From Mucidula mucida (lineage: Eukaryota; Basidiomycota; Agaricomycetes; Agaricales; Physalacriaceae), in assembly GCA_015501055.1 (NCBI GenBank), contig JADNYV010000001.1, positions 496,001 through 560,000 on the forward strand: a DNA stretch of 64,000 nucleotides, written 5' to 3'. The translations under genes and the position numbers were made by a program. Of the stretch, positions 10,612 to 21,391 are shown one piece after another. The notes beneath the pieces are model-generated. The model saw nothing but the letters and a program-made list of their open reading frames with translations, was not told the DNA's origin and searched no databases. Position 1 is the stretch's first letter; each line of letters starts with the position of its first letter.

Positions 10612-11601
10612 TCATATTTCCTCTCCAACTTGCCACCTTACGAACCCATCAACATTGCAAGCCTGCAATTCCCATGTTCTCCGCCATTCAGCAAGGACAT
10701 CGCGCACGAGCATGGAGGCCTCCGGGCCTCCGTGCATCATAAAGGGCTGTGCATACAAGTGCATTTCATCAGAGCTTGTGGCATCACCGACGACAGTGGG
10801 GTTGAAGCCAACTACTTGGCGGGCTACAGCGTAGTCCATACGTTCGAGATCCTCGATGAATTTGGGGTTTGAGAGGTTCTCTCCGAGTTTTGGAGAACGC
10901 AGAGAGATGGTGGACATGGCAGCGATTTTCCCTTGTAGTGGGAATTCCGATGATGCGTTGTGAGCATAGCAGCCGACGCGAGTAGCTTCACCGGTCAAGG
11001 TGGGTTCGGGAACGTATGATATGGCGGTGGCGCGGCGCAATGATATGTTCTCGCCAATACGCGCAATGATGTCGAGTATGGAAGCCTCTATTGTCTTTTG
11101 GGAATCGAAAAGTGGAAGCTGGAGAATGTCGGGTAGTACGAGTGACGTGAAGGATGCTGTCGGAGTCTTGGCAGACTCGGCTACTGTACGCGCGATACTG
11201 TTTGCTAGACGGCCAAAGTCGTCCGTCCTTGCAACAAAGTCGGATTCGCAGTTCAGCTCGATGATTGCAGCGCGAACAGCGCCGTTGCCAGTTCCCATAC
11301 GCGACCCGCGTCCACCAGAGGCGACAGAAAGGCTAATGAGGCCCTCATTGGCAACGCGTCCCTTGATTTTTTCAGCCTTTTTCGCGCCCGACTCTGCCAT
11401 GTCCTTCTCCAGCCATTTCAGCGCTGCCTGCAAGTCGCCATTGGTCTCCGTTAAGGCCTGACGCGCTTTGGTAATGGGCGCGCTGGTGAGCTTGCGCAAT
11501 TCCGCGACGAGCTGAATGTTAGTCTTTCCAGCGGCGGGCGTTGAGTAAAATTTTAGGCATCGCCTGCCTGTAAAGACGGGTGATCGACGGAGAAAGAGCA
11601 T
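10612..11601 (-). CDS. TSF1: mitochondrial elongation factor Ts
   Basis: The guanine-nucleotide exchange factor for mitochondrial EF-Tu. It is a single uninterrupted exon of 329 codons. After a basic N-terminal import signal (MLFLRRSPVFTGRRCLKFYS) comes the UBA-like N-domain (VAELRKLTSAPITKARQALT, GDLQAALKWLEKDMAESG). The core follows with IIELNCESDFVARTDDFGRL, the EF-Ts signature. The C-terminal half carries a second dimerisation-type repeat. Its ATG is only 43 bp from the ATG of NAF1 on the other strand, so the two share an extremely short promoter. Lack of introns contrasts with almost every neighbour. Confidence 0.92.
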   Translation of the reverse strand: MLFLRRSPVFTGRRCLKFYSTPAAGKTNIQLVAELRKLTSAPITKARQALTETNGDLQAALKWLEKDMAESGAKKAEKIKGRVANEGLISLSVASGGRGSRMGTGNGAVRAAIIELNCESDFVARTDDFGRLANSIARTVAESAKTPTASFTSLVLPDILQLPLFDSQKTIEASILDIIARIGENISLRRATAISYVPEPTLTGEATRVGCYAHNASSEFPLQGKIAAMSTISLRSPKLGENLSNPKFIEDLERMDYAVARQVVGFNPTVVGDATSSDEMHLYAQPFMMHGGPEASMLVRDVLAEWRRTWELQACNVDGFVRWQVGEEI

Positions 11602-11644
11602 AGCGTAACGTTACTAGTCACACCGCGTCTTAAATTTTACGACG

Positions 11645-13290
11645 ATGGACTCCTTCGCGGCGCCCAGTCTCGTGCCAGCAGACTTGCTGCTTATCCAAAG
11701 CCTTCTTGGTGTTATCGAAGTCCACAAGCCGTCGACAGAGATAGCACAGAATGTTGGCGATAACGACGACGATATCGACAGCTCCGGCAGCGAGTACGGA
11801 AGTGAAGACGAGATTGTGGATGTCCTGATGGGCAACGAAGAAAAAATCGCATCAGATTTGCCTCCAACTGGGAGCCCGACTGAGAACATTGAAAAACCGT
11901 ATGTTTTCATGTCTTATTATCGTCCTTTTCACCCGACAAATATTAGCGCAGCACCTGAAGATTCCGCGTCGGACTCTGACAGCTCCGACGATTCTAGCTC
12001 TGAAGATGATCTGCCCGTCAAAACGGAGCCAGTTGACAACGATTTAGACGATGACGGCGAACGCGGACCAGTTGCGCCTGCCCAGTCTTATTATACCTCT
12101 CAGCACGAGATCGTCGACTCCGATATCGCAATCCCAGATATAGAAGAGGTCGCAACTTCTGAAGTCCTTCAACAAGTCGGCGAAATCTCAAGTGTTTTGG
12201 AAAAAGTGGTCATCATCAAGGGCCTTCCTTCATCTAGTATGGAATCAAGTCAGAAAGCCCTAGACTCTGATACTCTGCTCGTGTTTGAAGATAGGAAAGT
12301 CTTGGGATATGTGCGTCGCGTTCGTGTTCTGGTCGAGATTCCAATTGACTGATAGCCAGATCTACGAAACCTTTGGCCCAACCGCCCAGCCCTACTACCA
12401 AGTAAAGTTCAACTCATCTTATCCTATCGATGCCGACAAGGTCAAACTCTCTCGGCCTGTGTTTCATGTTCCCGCTCGAAGCCATTTTATTGCTCTGCGA
12501 GACCTTCATCGTATGAGAGGAAGTGATGCAAGCAATGTCTACGACGAGGAGCCTGCGGACCACGAATTAGAATTCTCTGACGACGAGGCCGAAGCTGAAT
12601 TCAAACGAAATCTAAAACAGTCGTGAGCATCTAGTTATAATTGAGTCTACTATCTGATTATCTTGCCATAGCCGACGCGGAAATCGCGAGGGCTCCGTCG
12701 CGTCCAGTTCGTCTAGATTTGGAACGCCGCTCACTGAACGTCCCTTCACCGATGCTTTCGGAACAAATAGTGTCTACGATGCCCCGTATGGCATGGACGA
12801 TATACCTTCTCGACCACTTCCAATTCCTTACGACGATGATCCGTATTCTGACAATTTTGGAGCCGAATCATCTGCGCCCTCGTTCCAGAGTGCACCTGTC
12901 CCTGTAAGACCTCGCACCTTATCGAGTCAGTATGCAGATGGTGCTCGGAGACCACAATACAAAGATCGTAGGGGTCGGGGAGGTGGAAGAGATGGACGCG
13001 GGCGGGGTCAACCCATAGTTCGCACGCATGCTGTATCGAATCATGGGCATCATACCCCTGACGGCTCGGCCTCATCTCACCAGCACTTATCTCAGGGTTA
13101 CGAGAACTTCCAATTCAATCCGAACGACGTGAATTGGCAGTTTCAACAGCAGCATATGGTGCAGCCTCATATCAATCCTCGGTTCTTTGGAAATGTGGGA
13201 TACGCCAATCCGTTTAACGGTGCACCCAACCCATACTGGAATCCCACTTGGGGTCAAGGCAATGGTTACGATGGGTCAGAACCGTCGTAG
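11645..13290 (+). CDS. NAF1: H/ACA RNP assembly factor NAF1
   Basis: NAF1 binds nascent H/ACA particles with Cbf5 in the nucleus before Gar1 replaces it. The acidic N-terminus (SDSDSSDDSSSEDDLPVKTE) leads to the Gar1/Naf1 RNA-binding core, split by an intron: LLVFEDRKVLGY joins IYETFGPTAQPYYQVKF. Then comes LSRPVFHVPARSHFIALRDL. After an acidic patch the C-terminus turns basic and low-complexity, with an RGG-like stretch (RRGRGGGRDGRGRGQP) and a Q/N/P-rich tail. Joining AAACAGTC to TTCGTCTAG at acceptor 12709 gives QSSSRFGTPLTERPF in frame. About 490 residues. Confidence 0.85.
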
Positions 13291-13547
13291 CATACGCATA
13301 TCCTCTCATCTTTTGACTCATTTCGTGAGCTTCGTTTCTGGTACCAGTCTTAGCCTATTCAATCGAACTATTTTAGTATTGATGTGCTTGGCTCGGTGTA
13401 AGGCGCGCTATAATCCACCAATCAGACATGTATGCACGAGTAGCTCCACATGACACAGAAGTGTGCTGGACGGGCCTTTTACCATTATATTAGAACTGAT
13501 GGGCAGGTGAAGACGGGGTTGTGACTCTTCACCTTGCTACAGCGACC

Positions 13548-16500
13548 ATGTCTACTGACATCGACACCGTTCCCCCCGCGAAAGCGCCCTCTGTCGTATC
13601 AGATATGGAGAAGAGAGCTCTTCACGAGTCGACCAGTCGTACTGACGAGACTGGCGCTGAATTTGACTCGGAGCTTATGGATGATCACGACGTGTCAGTC
13701 TTTCCCGAGTCTTATGCAGGAGCTTAGTCTCATATGTCTCGACAGCTCCAAGCCTTTCCCTGTTGACCCATACGAGCCAGAAGAGACCCATCAGCTTACC
13801 GTGCGGTGAGTGTTATTCAATATTCGGATGTCACCCGACCTTAACAGTCATCGTTTCCTCCCTCCTTCTCCTACCTCACTTCACTATCTTCGCATCCACA
13901 CCTCAGCGCTCTCATAGTTGGTTGCGTCCTTGGAGCTATCGGTAGTTCATTCCTCACCATCTCCGTACTATCATCTTGAATTACATCCAGTGGGCGCCTC
14001 CAATATCTACTTGGGCTTGAAAACTGGTTTCACCTTTGGGCCGCAGGCGCGTCCTTATCTTGACTAATTCTCCCAAAAGCTAACGGGGTATTCGGTATAC
14101 ACAGCTTTTTGGTGCCATCTTTGGGTATGCCATCTTGAAGTCCATCTCCAAGGCCCTTCCCGAGTCAGGACTTCTTGGGCGCTTTTTCGGCGGTCCTTTT
14201 GGCCCGAAGGAGAATTGTACTGTCCAAAGGTACGCCGCTTCGTATTCACTTGATTGTCAGCGACTGATTGTTGACTCGTCACAGTGCGGCTACCGGTTCG
14301 TCTCTCAAGTTCGGCTCTTCTACCGTGGCATGACGTTATTATTTGATGGTTTAGCGTCCGGCGGACTGGGGATTCTCTTTGTGGGCGCGATGCCGGCGAT
14401 GTATCGCTTGCATCTCTTGTCCGAGTTCCCACAGGATGATTTTGGTCGGCTTGTCGCGTTGACCGTTTGTGCTGGTTTTTTCGGAGGTGAGTTGTGCCCA
14501 ACGAGTTCTATTGTTGCTCACGCGCCGTAGTATTCTTCGTGATCCCTCTTCGCAGGTTCGTAATTTAACCAGAAACTGTGTTCAGCGAATTTAACAATGT
14601 CGTAGATACTACATCATCCTTCAAAAGCTTGTCTTTCCGACTCCGCGGCTACAGTATATCTTTCGTTGGTTGTGTGTTACACCGCTCTCAATATTCTTGT
14701 TAGGCCTACACTATACGCTCTCTGCATAAAGGACGACCGGAGAAGTAGTGGCCAGAAAGAAGTCACTTGGCCTCTTGATCTCGTTTGCCATCACGTTCGT
14801 ATACAAGGTGATGACTGGCTATGCTCCCGGAATGGTGCGCTCTCTTCTCTCCTCATCTGACATCATAACCTGAACCTTCTCCAACGCCAGATTTACGACT
14901 GGCATATCGGTTGGACGTTGTCCCGCATCGGCTTCACGAGTATTATCGCCCTCGAGAACTATGGTTGGTGGATTGAATGTAAGTTCTACTCTTCCATTCT
15001 ATCTAGGCTAACATTTGCGTGTAGTCACACCCGCCTTCTTTGGAGCCGGAATGCTTAGCGGTCTCAACGCTAGTCTGAGTTTCCGTACGTTCTGATTCAT
15101 GACGACCATCTTTCCAACAGCTTACATGTTACTAGTTGGCGGTGCTTCTTGCCTGGGGTATCAGTAAGTGCATCACACGTTATGTATGGGTGGCAATCTT
15201 ATACACCTCAGTCGCGCCGTCTATCGTCAAGAACGGACTCGCCTTCGGGGCTCAGCCGTACCCGGACACTTTCCCTGAAATCTGGTCGTACATGGGTCTC
15301 TCATTCGATGATCCTGATGCCTACTCGGCCACCCATCGCCTCGATACTGGCTGTTGTGGCCCGGTGTCTTGATGATGCTGCTCTACTCCTTTGCGGATGT
15401 CATGTTCAGTTTGATCCCTGCTATCCGAAGTGAGTGTCCCGGAACCTCATGAATCAGCGATTTATCCTTTGACTTAGGCATGAAATTCAACCGTTCCGAT
15501 GTTAGTTTTGATATCAACAAGGTTAAACAATGTTCCACCACAGAACTGAACTCGCGGACGATGATGAGGACCGGACGCCAATGGAAGACCGAATCCCATT
15601 TTCGTGGTGGTCGATCGGTGTCTTTTGCAGTACGGTCATGTCTTGCGCCATATTGGCCACGAAATTCAACATGAACGTCGGGGAGGCTCTTCTCGCGCTT
15701 ATCCTCGGTTTCATATTCTCGTTCATTGGCGTCCAGTCGTCAGGTCAGACTGACATCAATCCGGTGTCGACCGTCGCAAAGGTGAAGCGTTCGCCCTTAA
15801 CAATATACCACATTGTGGCTCATGCAGCATTATTAGGCATCTCAACTCATCTTCGGTGGAATTGGAAAGGGTTCAGGAATGCAGCTCAATGCCGCACAAA
15901 CCTTCAATCTCTCTGCTGGTGTTGTTTCCGGTGGTTCTGCTGCTCAGGCGTCGGATATGACTGGTGACTTGAAGACGGGTTATCTGCTAGGCGCCAAGCC
16001 GAAGAACCAGTTCATTGCTCAACTGGTCGGTTCCGTTGTTGCAGTCTTTTTGAACACGGGACTGTTTATCTTGTTCACGAAAGCAACTCCGTGTATTCTG
16101 TATCTGCCAGATGACGGTGCGTTCGTCGTCGTTATGTCAACCTCAATCTGAATGTTTCTAGGTGTCTGCACGTATGGAGCTCCGTCAGTAGCTGCATGGG
16201 CCGCTGTTGCTGTTGCTGTCTCAGCTCCCAAACTTCGTAACTGTTCGTCTCTGCATGTAGTGATTTTACTGAATACGTGTTTAGCTGTACCTGCATCATC
16301 GGGATACACGGCGATCGGACTGTCGATATTCGCCATGTTGTGTGTTGCTGTCAAGGTGCGTCCCCAATCAATCTATTCGAGTCTTCATAACACGTCTGTC
16401 TTAGCATCTCTGGATTCCGAAGAAGTATTGGATATATATGCCGAACTGGGTAATGCTTGCGTTGTTCTGAAGACTTTTGTATTAACCTTACTTTAGAACT

Positions 16501-16850
16501 CTGTCGGTCTTGGGTTCGTTGTGCCCCAAGTCTACTATCCCATTGCCATGTAAGTCTTGAGTCGCTCTTGTGTTAATGTTTCATCATTGGGATGCAGGAC
16601 TGTTGGTGCCATCTTCAACTACATATGGAAGAAGCGGAATCCGGCTAGTTTTGACATGTATATGTTCGCTGTTGGAGTATGTCTTTGTGTCCTGCCATTT
16701 GTTAATTTTCCTGACCTTCCCTAGGCTGGTTTGCTCGCAGGTGAAGGTCTCGGCGGTGTTTTCCAGGCCCTTTTGGCTGTCATAGGAGTAGACGGCGGGA
16801 GTGGGTACGGAACCGCTATTGGATGTCCTGCATTCGAATTCTGTGGATAA
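13548..16850 (+). CDS. OPT-family oligopeptide/metal-chelate transporter
   Basis: A multi-spanning proton-coupled transporter of small peptides or metal-chelates. The N-terminal cytosolic part (MSTDIDTVPPAKAPSVVSDM) leads to YEPEETHQLTVRALIVGCVL. Next come VGASNIYLGLKTGFTFGPQ|LFGAIFGYAILKS, GGPFGPKENCTVQS|AAT|ASGGLGILFVGAMPAMYRL and many further helices. It ends VIGVDGGSGYGTAIGCPAFE. ENC...Q-S-A-A-T is the family's conserved block. More than ten introns interrupt it; one (14047-14104) appears to use a GC donor. Membrane topology and sequence resemble the YSL-like fungal branch (yeast YGL114W type) more than the Isp4 branch, by my judgement. Substrate cannot be read from sequence. Confidence 0.8.
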
Positions 16851-17199
16851 TGTACTTGTGTACTGTGGTTGAAGTACCTCACGTGCTGTACGATATTACG
16901 AAAGTATAATGTATTGAACGGGCTCTATGGATGATTGTAGCGCGGCAGAAAAGGTTCGCGCTTGCAACTGCGGCATGACGTCGACGTATGGTGTCACTTG
17001 CCTTCGGCTCGACAAGCATGGTCGCGTACTCGTTTCCCAGCACCGGTATCAACTGCCACACGGTCACTGTCAATTTATGGCGATGAACAACGTGTGTATC
17101 CTTTCTTATCTTGGCGCGTGGATCTGGCCATCCAATGGGGAGCCCGGAACAGGCTTCCTAGAAATGCACGCGGGAGAAAGCATGATTCGTGCTACTACA
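16851..17199. other. intergenic region between the OPT and RNase T2 genes
   Basis: No gene supported. It carries the 3' end of the transporter transcript and the upstream region of RNase T2. Confidence 0.4.
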
Positions 17200-17206
17200 T
17201 ATAAAG
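17200..17206 (+). promoter_or_regulatory. TATA box of the RNase T2 gene
   Basis: TATAAAG lies 52 bp upstream of the RNase T2 start codon at 17258, a plausible distance for a strongly or inducibly expressed secreted-enzyme gene. No other consensus element was recognised with it. Confidence 0.45.
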
Positions 17207-17257
17207 CCCATTCTTAGACTGCGTACAAATTAACCGTCCACCCGTCCATCTGCAGCC

Positions 17258-19325
17258 ATGTACTCCCTCCTCTCGATTGTCGGTCTTCTTGGTTTCGTGG
17301 CGGCGAATCCACTCATATCGCCTACTCAAACGATCAACCTGCTTGACAGAGCTTTCAATGTTGATTCTGGATGCTCCACCTCTGGGACCGCTTCTTGCAC
17401 TAACTCGTCGTCGGTCTCTGATCTCTGCTGCTTTGAATATCCTAGAGTGCGTCGTGACTTTCCTCTTAGTATCACTAACGTTGATCTCGAATACTAGGGT
17501 CTCCTGGTTCAAACCCAGGTATAGTGTCGTTGAAGCTTCAACGAGAGGAAAACTCAACAGCTCCCGTTATGTAGTTCTGGGATACGGATCCATCGACGGG
17601 ACCTAGCGACAGTTGGACCATTCATGGTACACCATCCCAACACGTCGCGATGGAATTATTAATAGATTTTGTGCAGGTCTTTGGCCGGACCAGTGCGCTT
17701 TCTCTATTGCCGATATTCTGGTCATCTGACTTGCACATGCTCTTAGTTGTGATTCTACTTTTGATCAAAGTTGCGATTCGAGTCGTGCCTACACTGACAT
17801 TGCTGGTGTAAGACAAGACGTCCGTTGAAACGATCGTTCTAACGGGGACTCGTAGCTTTTGACAGACAATGGCGCAAACTCTACACTCTCCTACATGCAA
17901 ACCGTATGGACGCGTCCATGAACTATTGGTTATTCATTTGACTGACGGGCTTTACAGTACTGGGTCGACATCAATGGGAATGATGAATCTTTCTGGGAGG
18001 TTAGGAGGATTTATTCGACATTGATATGGCGTTATTGACGCATCCTCCATGTAGCATGAATGGGCGAAACATGGGACCTGCATGAGGTACTTGCTTGTGC
18101 TGTATATGGACACCGCATTCAGACTGACGATTTGACAGCACTTTGGAAACAGACTGTCTTCCAAGTGGAAGTGCCAAAGGCGCCGAGGTAAGTCCATTGC
18201 ATGACATGACTGCTAGCTCTTAACGTTGACACTATTGAAGGCTGTGGCGTATTTCGAAACGGCAGTCACGTTGTTCAAGGTAACTCTGCCGATTTAGATG
18301 TGTTGTTCGTACTCTAATTATGTTCAAGTCGCTGCCAACCTATGAATGGCTCGCGGATCAAGGCATTACTCCCAGCTCTTCGACGACGCATACCCTCTCT
18401 GCGTTGACTAGCGCTCTCAAGACGGCATCGGGGGTACAGAGCAGTTTGTTCTTTGAGTATGTTTTACTGACACTTACATAGGGCTACACGCCAGCTTTAG
18501 ATTGTGATGGAAGCAACTTGAACCAGATCTATTGGTATTTCCACCTAAAAGGCTCGGTCATCGACGGCACCTTTGTTCCCATTTGTATGCCTTCCACGAG
18601 GTTGTGCCACGCCACTAACCGTCCATTCATAGCTGCCCCGAAAGCTGGTCCTGTCCTAGCAGCGGTATCAAGTATCCTCCGAAGTCCGGCGGTTCTGGTA
18701 CGACGACGGTGAGTGGCTTCTCCCCTTCTATGTGTTATTAATTAAACGCGACGTAGACTACTTCCGTGAGTGATTAAAGCGTACGTTTATACATTACAGT
18801 ACCGGTTGAGCACCCCCTTCGGCCACTAGTCCTCTCCTACTGGCGTACGATTACCTATTTCCGTCACAATATCCTCATAATTTACTTTTATGATATGATT
18901 TAGACCTCTGGATCGCTGCCTGCCAAAGCCACTATCGTTGCGCTTCAGTCCGGATCGCAGGTTGGCGGGCTCCTCTCGCTGGGCACATGGTCGACGCAGT
19001 CATTAGCCACCTTCACGATTACAGGAACGGCTTCGAGTTTCACCATGACTTCTTCAAAGGGAACTTGTGGGGTAAGTGGCGGCGCGTTTTCATGTGGAAG
19101 CGGAGTCTCGTCGACGTTTTCAGCGGTATGGCTTTTTCTTATCGAGGTTGTTGACGCGTGCTAAATCATAAGGACCAGGTGAGCTCGGGCAGTGATTTGT
19201 TATTGGCGTCTGGTGGTACATCAACGTGGACCAGCGATGGAAAGCCGAGTGGGTCAACGGTGTATCCAGTTTTTACTGGGACCGCTCGCTCTCAGGATTA
19301 TACTTTGGTGATTCGTAGTACCTGA
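17258..19325 (+). CDS. secreted ribonuclease T2 with C-terminal extension
   Basis: An endoribonuclease that makes 2',3'-cyclic phosphate ends, probably secreted or vacuolar. A signal peptide (MYSLLSIVGLLGFVAANP) precedes the Cys-rich mature enzyme. Exons join to CCFEYP..GLLVQTQ and FWDTDPSTGPSDSWTIHGLW, the first active-site motif (CAS I, catalytic His). HCDSTFDQSCDSSRAYTDIA follows, then SFWEHEWAKHGTCMS, the second motif (CAS II with HEWxKHGTC). All catalytic His/Lys residues are present. After the T2 fold comes a Ser/Thr/Gly-rich extension (about 18900-19320) ending DYTLVIRST. Such extensions occur in some fungal T2 enzymes and may help wall or substrate binding. At least ten short introns. 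Confidence 0.87.
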
Positions 19326-20278
19326 GGGAGTACTGGATATTTATCATACTTCTTTCCGGTTTCTATGTCAAATCGTGAATTCACTATGGTGTGTGGTAAG
19401 TGAAAAATTAGTATGGTAAAATACTCCATATACGCTCATACTCACCATACTTTGACCATAGATGTGCTGATTTGCTGATGATCTTTTCTTGATGTCTTGT
19501 CGCATGAAGGGATATAGAAATGACCTTGATCTGAGAAAGGCGATTACTACGGCTGTCCTTTAAGTCTTTACAGACTGAGATGCGGAGATCGTAGCCGTAC
19601 AAATAGCACCAAGTCGAACATTCGGACGCGCTCGTCAGTTAGAAGGCAAATGCTCTCAGCGTATATCGCGAGTGGTGAGGAGCGTCTCGCGCATAAATCA
19701 CATACTTAGAGTATAGACCGGTAGACTTGTTACGTCCGAAGTGTAATTTCTGCTAGCAGACAAATATATAATGTACGTAGTGCTAACAGATTATAGATGA
19801 TACAAACACGTCGCTCCATCACCACGCGAAGGAGAGACAAGCTCATCGACATTGACTCCCATTCTGTCTTCACGGCGTCACCGATTGTGTGATCCAGTCC
19901 GCATTGGTAGTCAGTGTCGAAGAGCTTGTCTCTCCTTCGTGTGCGATGAGAGGCATTGAAGGCATATGTTGACCGGCGACTCACACTGCATAAGCCTTCA
20001 GCACTTCTCATCAACGCAGAGCAAACCTGTCCAACAGCTCTCCTCAACGACTGCCTTCCGGGTGGAAGGTCCCGTCGGGCCAGGGCCCGATGAAGTAGGG
20101 AACGACATTTCCGTCCACGGGGTGCGGACTTCTGCGTCACACTGATGATGGGAATGAAGCATGCATGCAAGCCGCCATTGCAGAACCATGCAACCCCTCA
20201 AGCATCCATGTTGGCATGCCTCAGTCATAGGAAAAAAAGCCATTGCGGATAGGGAGAAAAGAATTCGTCGAATGTAAA
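19326..20278. other. gene-poor stretch with a hairpin
   Basis: No protein gene is convincing here. A long minus-strand frame (19730-20170) and another (19998-20282) have odd composition and run through the inverted repeat listed separately, so I treat them as chance. The 3' end of RNase T2 lies at the left edge. Confidence 0.35.
19827..19939. repeat. 31-bp inverted repeat with 51-nt loop (hairpin)
   Basis: The left arm at 19827-19857 (CGAAGGAGAGACAAGCTC...) is the reverse complement of the right arm at 19909-19939 (...GAGCTTGTCTCTCCTTCG). There are only two differences over 31 positions; in RNA one is an A-A mismatch and the other a G-U wobble. A transcript of either strand would fold into a 113-nt stem-loop. 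It lies outside any well-supported gene. It could be a fungal microRNA-like precursor, a small MITE remnant or a transcription-related structure. Confidence 0.7.
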
Positions 20279-21391
20279 TCATCTCTGAGAGCTGGTGTAA
20301 CCATTACTGAGACGTAGGAGGAGAGGATCGCGAGAAGCACTCACTATTTGGACTAGTGTGGCGCGTTCAAGCTGAACAGCCCCATCAGCGAGGAGCTGCT
20401 GATCCTGCTCGGCCAAGAGGAATCGTGATATGGGACTCCGCAGTTCAACTGTATGGATGATTTGTTGCAAATCGTTGAGCCGGCTGGAGCAGATCCACAA
20501 TTGAGAACGGAAAGGAGCGAAGCGCTCTCGTCAACTCACCTCAGGATCTGAGGAGACAGCATGTCTCTATTCGGGACATCGTAGGACAATATCCATGACT
20601 TGATATCTTGTAACATCTCGACTGTACGTACGCGTTTCTATGGGGGAAACATCTCAGATGGCGATAATGAAAACGGGACAAATTGAACGAGCCTGAACGC
20701 CTTCGGCGAGCCACGCCAACGCCTGTGGGATACCAGAGAAATTTGAGACCATTGGCAATGACTGCATTACGGTGGCCATCCACGATGCTACGACACGCGC
20801 ATACTCGAGACGCAGATGCCGGGGTGAAGTATGCGAATGGGGCGAGGAAGTTGACGGAGGCGTTGATGTAGGAAAGTGGTCAGAGGGAGCAATACGTGTT
20901 GCGTCCGACGTGATCTGTATTCCTGAGAGCATGACCTCCATGGCCGCGGACGCGCGATAACAGCAGGTTGTATAATTTCTAAACAATTTCGAGAATTTTG
21001 ATCGATACCTAGACGAGGCATGGTGGGGTTTAATTTTCCGGTAGACGCTGTTCAAAGTCTTCAAAGATTGCAATGACTCGGTAAAAGGCGCTCACGCACT
21101 GCTCTATCACCGCCAAGCGATATCGATCCTCGTCCGACCATGTATCGGAGGTGCTGTACGTTGAGTTATCTGGTACGAGGTCCAACGCCTTCTGCGAAAG
21201 GCGTCTACAATCACAACTCTGCGAAGGATGATGAACGGATAGTACAAGCACAGAGGCCAATTGCTTACGCTATTGACGGGTATCGATATGAAGATCCGCC
21301 GAAGGGCCGGTACGGGATCCAGAGGAACGCTATTTCGTGACGGCGGATCCGGGACTCGAGGCCTCATTCTTGCTCTCCGCCTCCATGCCAT
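20279..21391 (-). CDS. hypothetical helical protein, multi-exon
   Basis: Several minus-strand blocks have the look of coding exons. An N-terminal block from ATG 21391 (MAWRRRARMRPRVPDPPSRN) joins, across a GTCAAT..GCAG intron, to SCDCRRLSQKALDLVPDNST and SDEDRYRLAVIEQC. The best-supported C-terminal part is VEMLQDIKSWILSYDVPNRD, ending near 20541. It is joined through GTGAGT..CTCCAG to SRLNDLQQIIHTVELRSPIS and FLLAEQDQQLLADGAVQLER, with a stop at 20279. The middle exons (20660-20990) remain unresolved. The C-terminal helices resemble, in style only, the N-terminal helical domains of fungal STAND/MLKL-like proteins. That is a guess, not an assignment. Confidence 0.4.

Noticed and set aside
17505..17521. 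Perfect T-arm/B-box-like hairpin CCTGGTTCAAACCCAGG
   Set aside because: It encodes LVQTQ in the RNase T2 exon and no matching A-box or acceptor stem lies upstream.
19730..20282. Long minus-strand frames over the hairpin region
   Set aside because: They read through the inverted repeat, have biased Arg/Ser/Cys composition and no recognisable domain.
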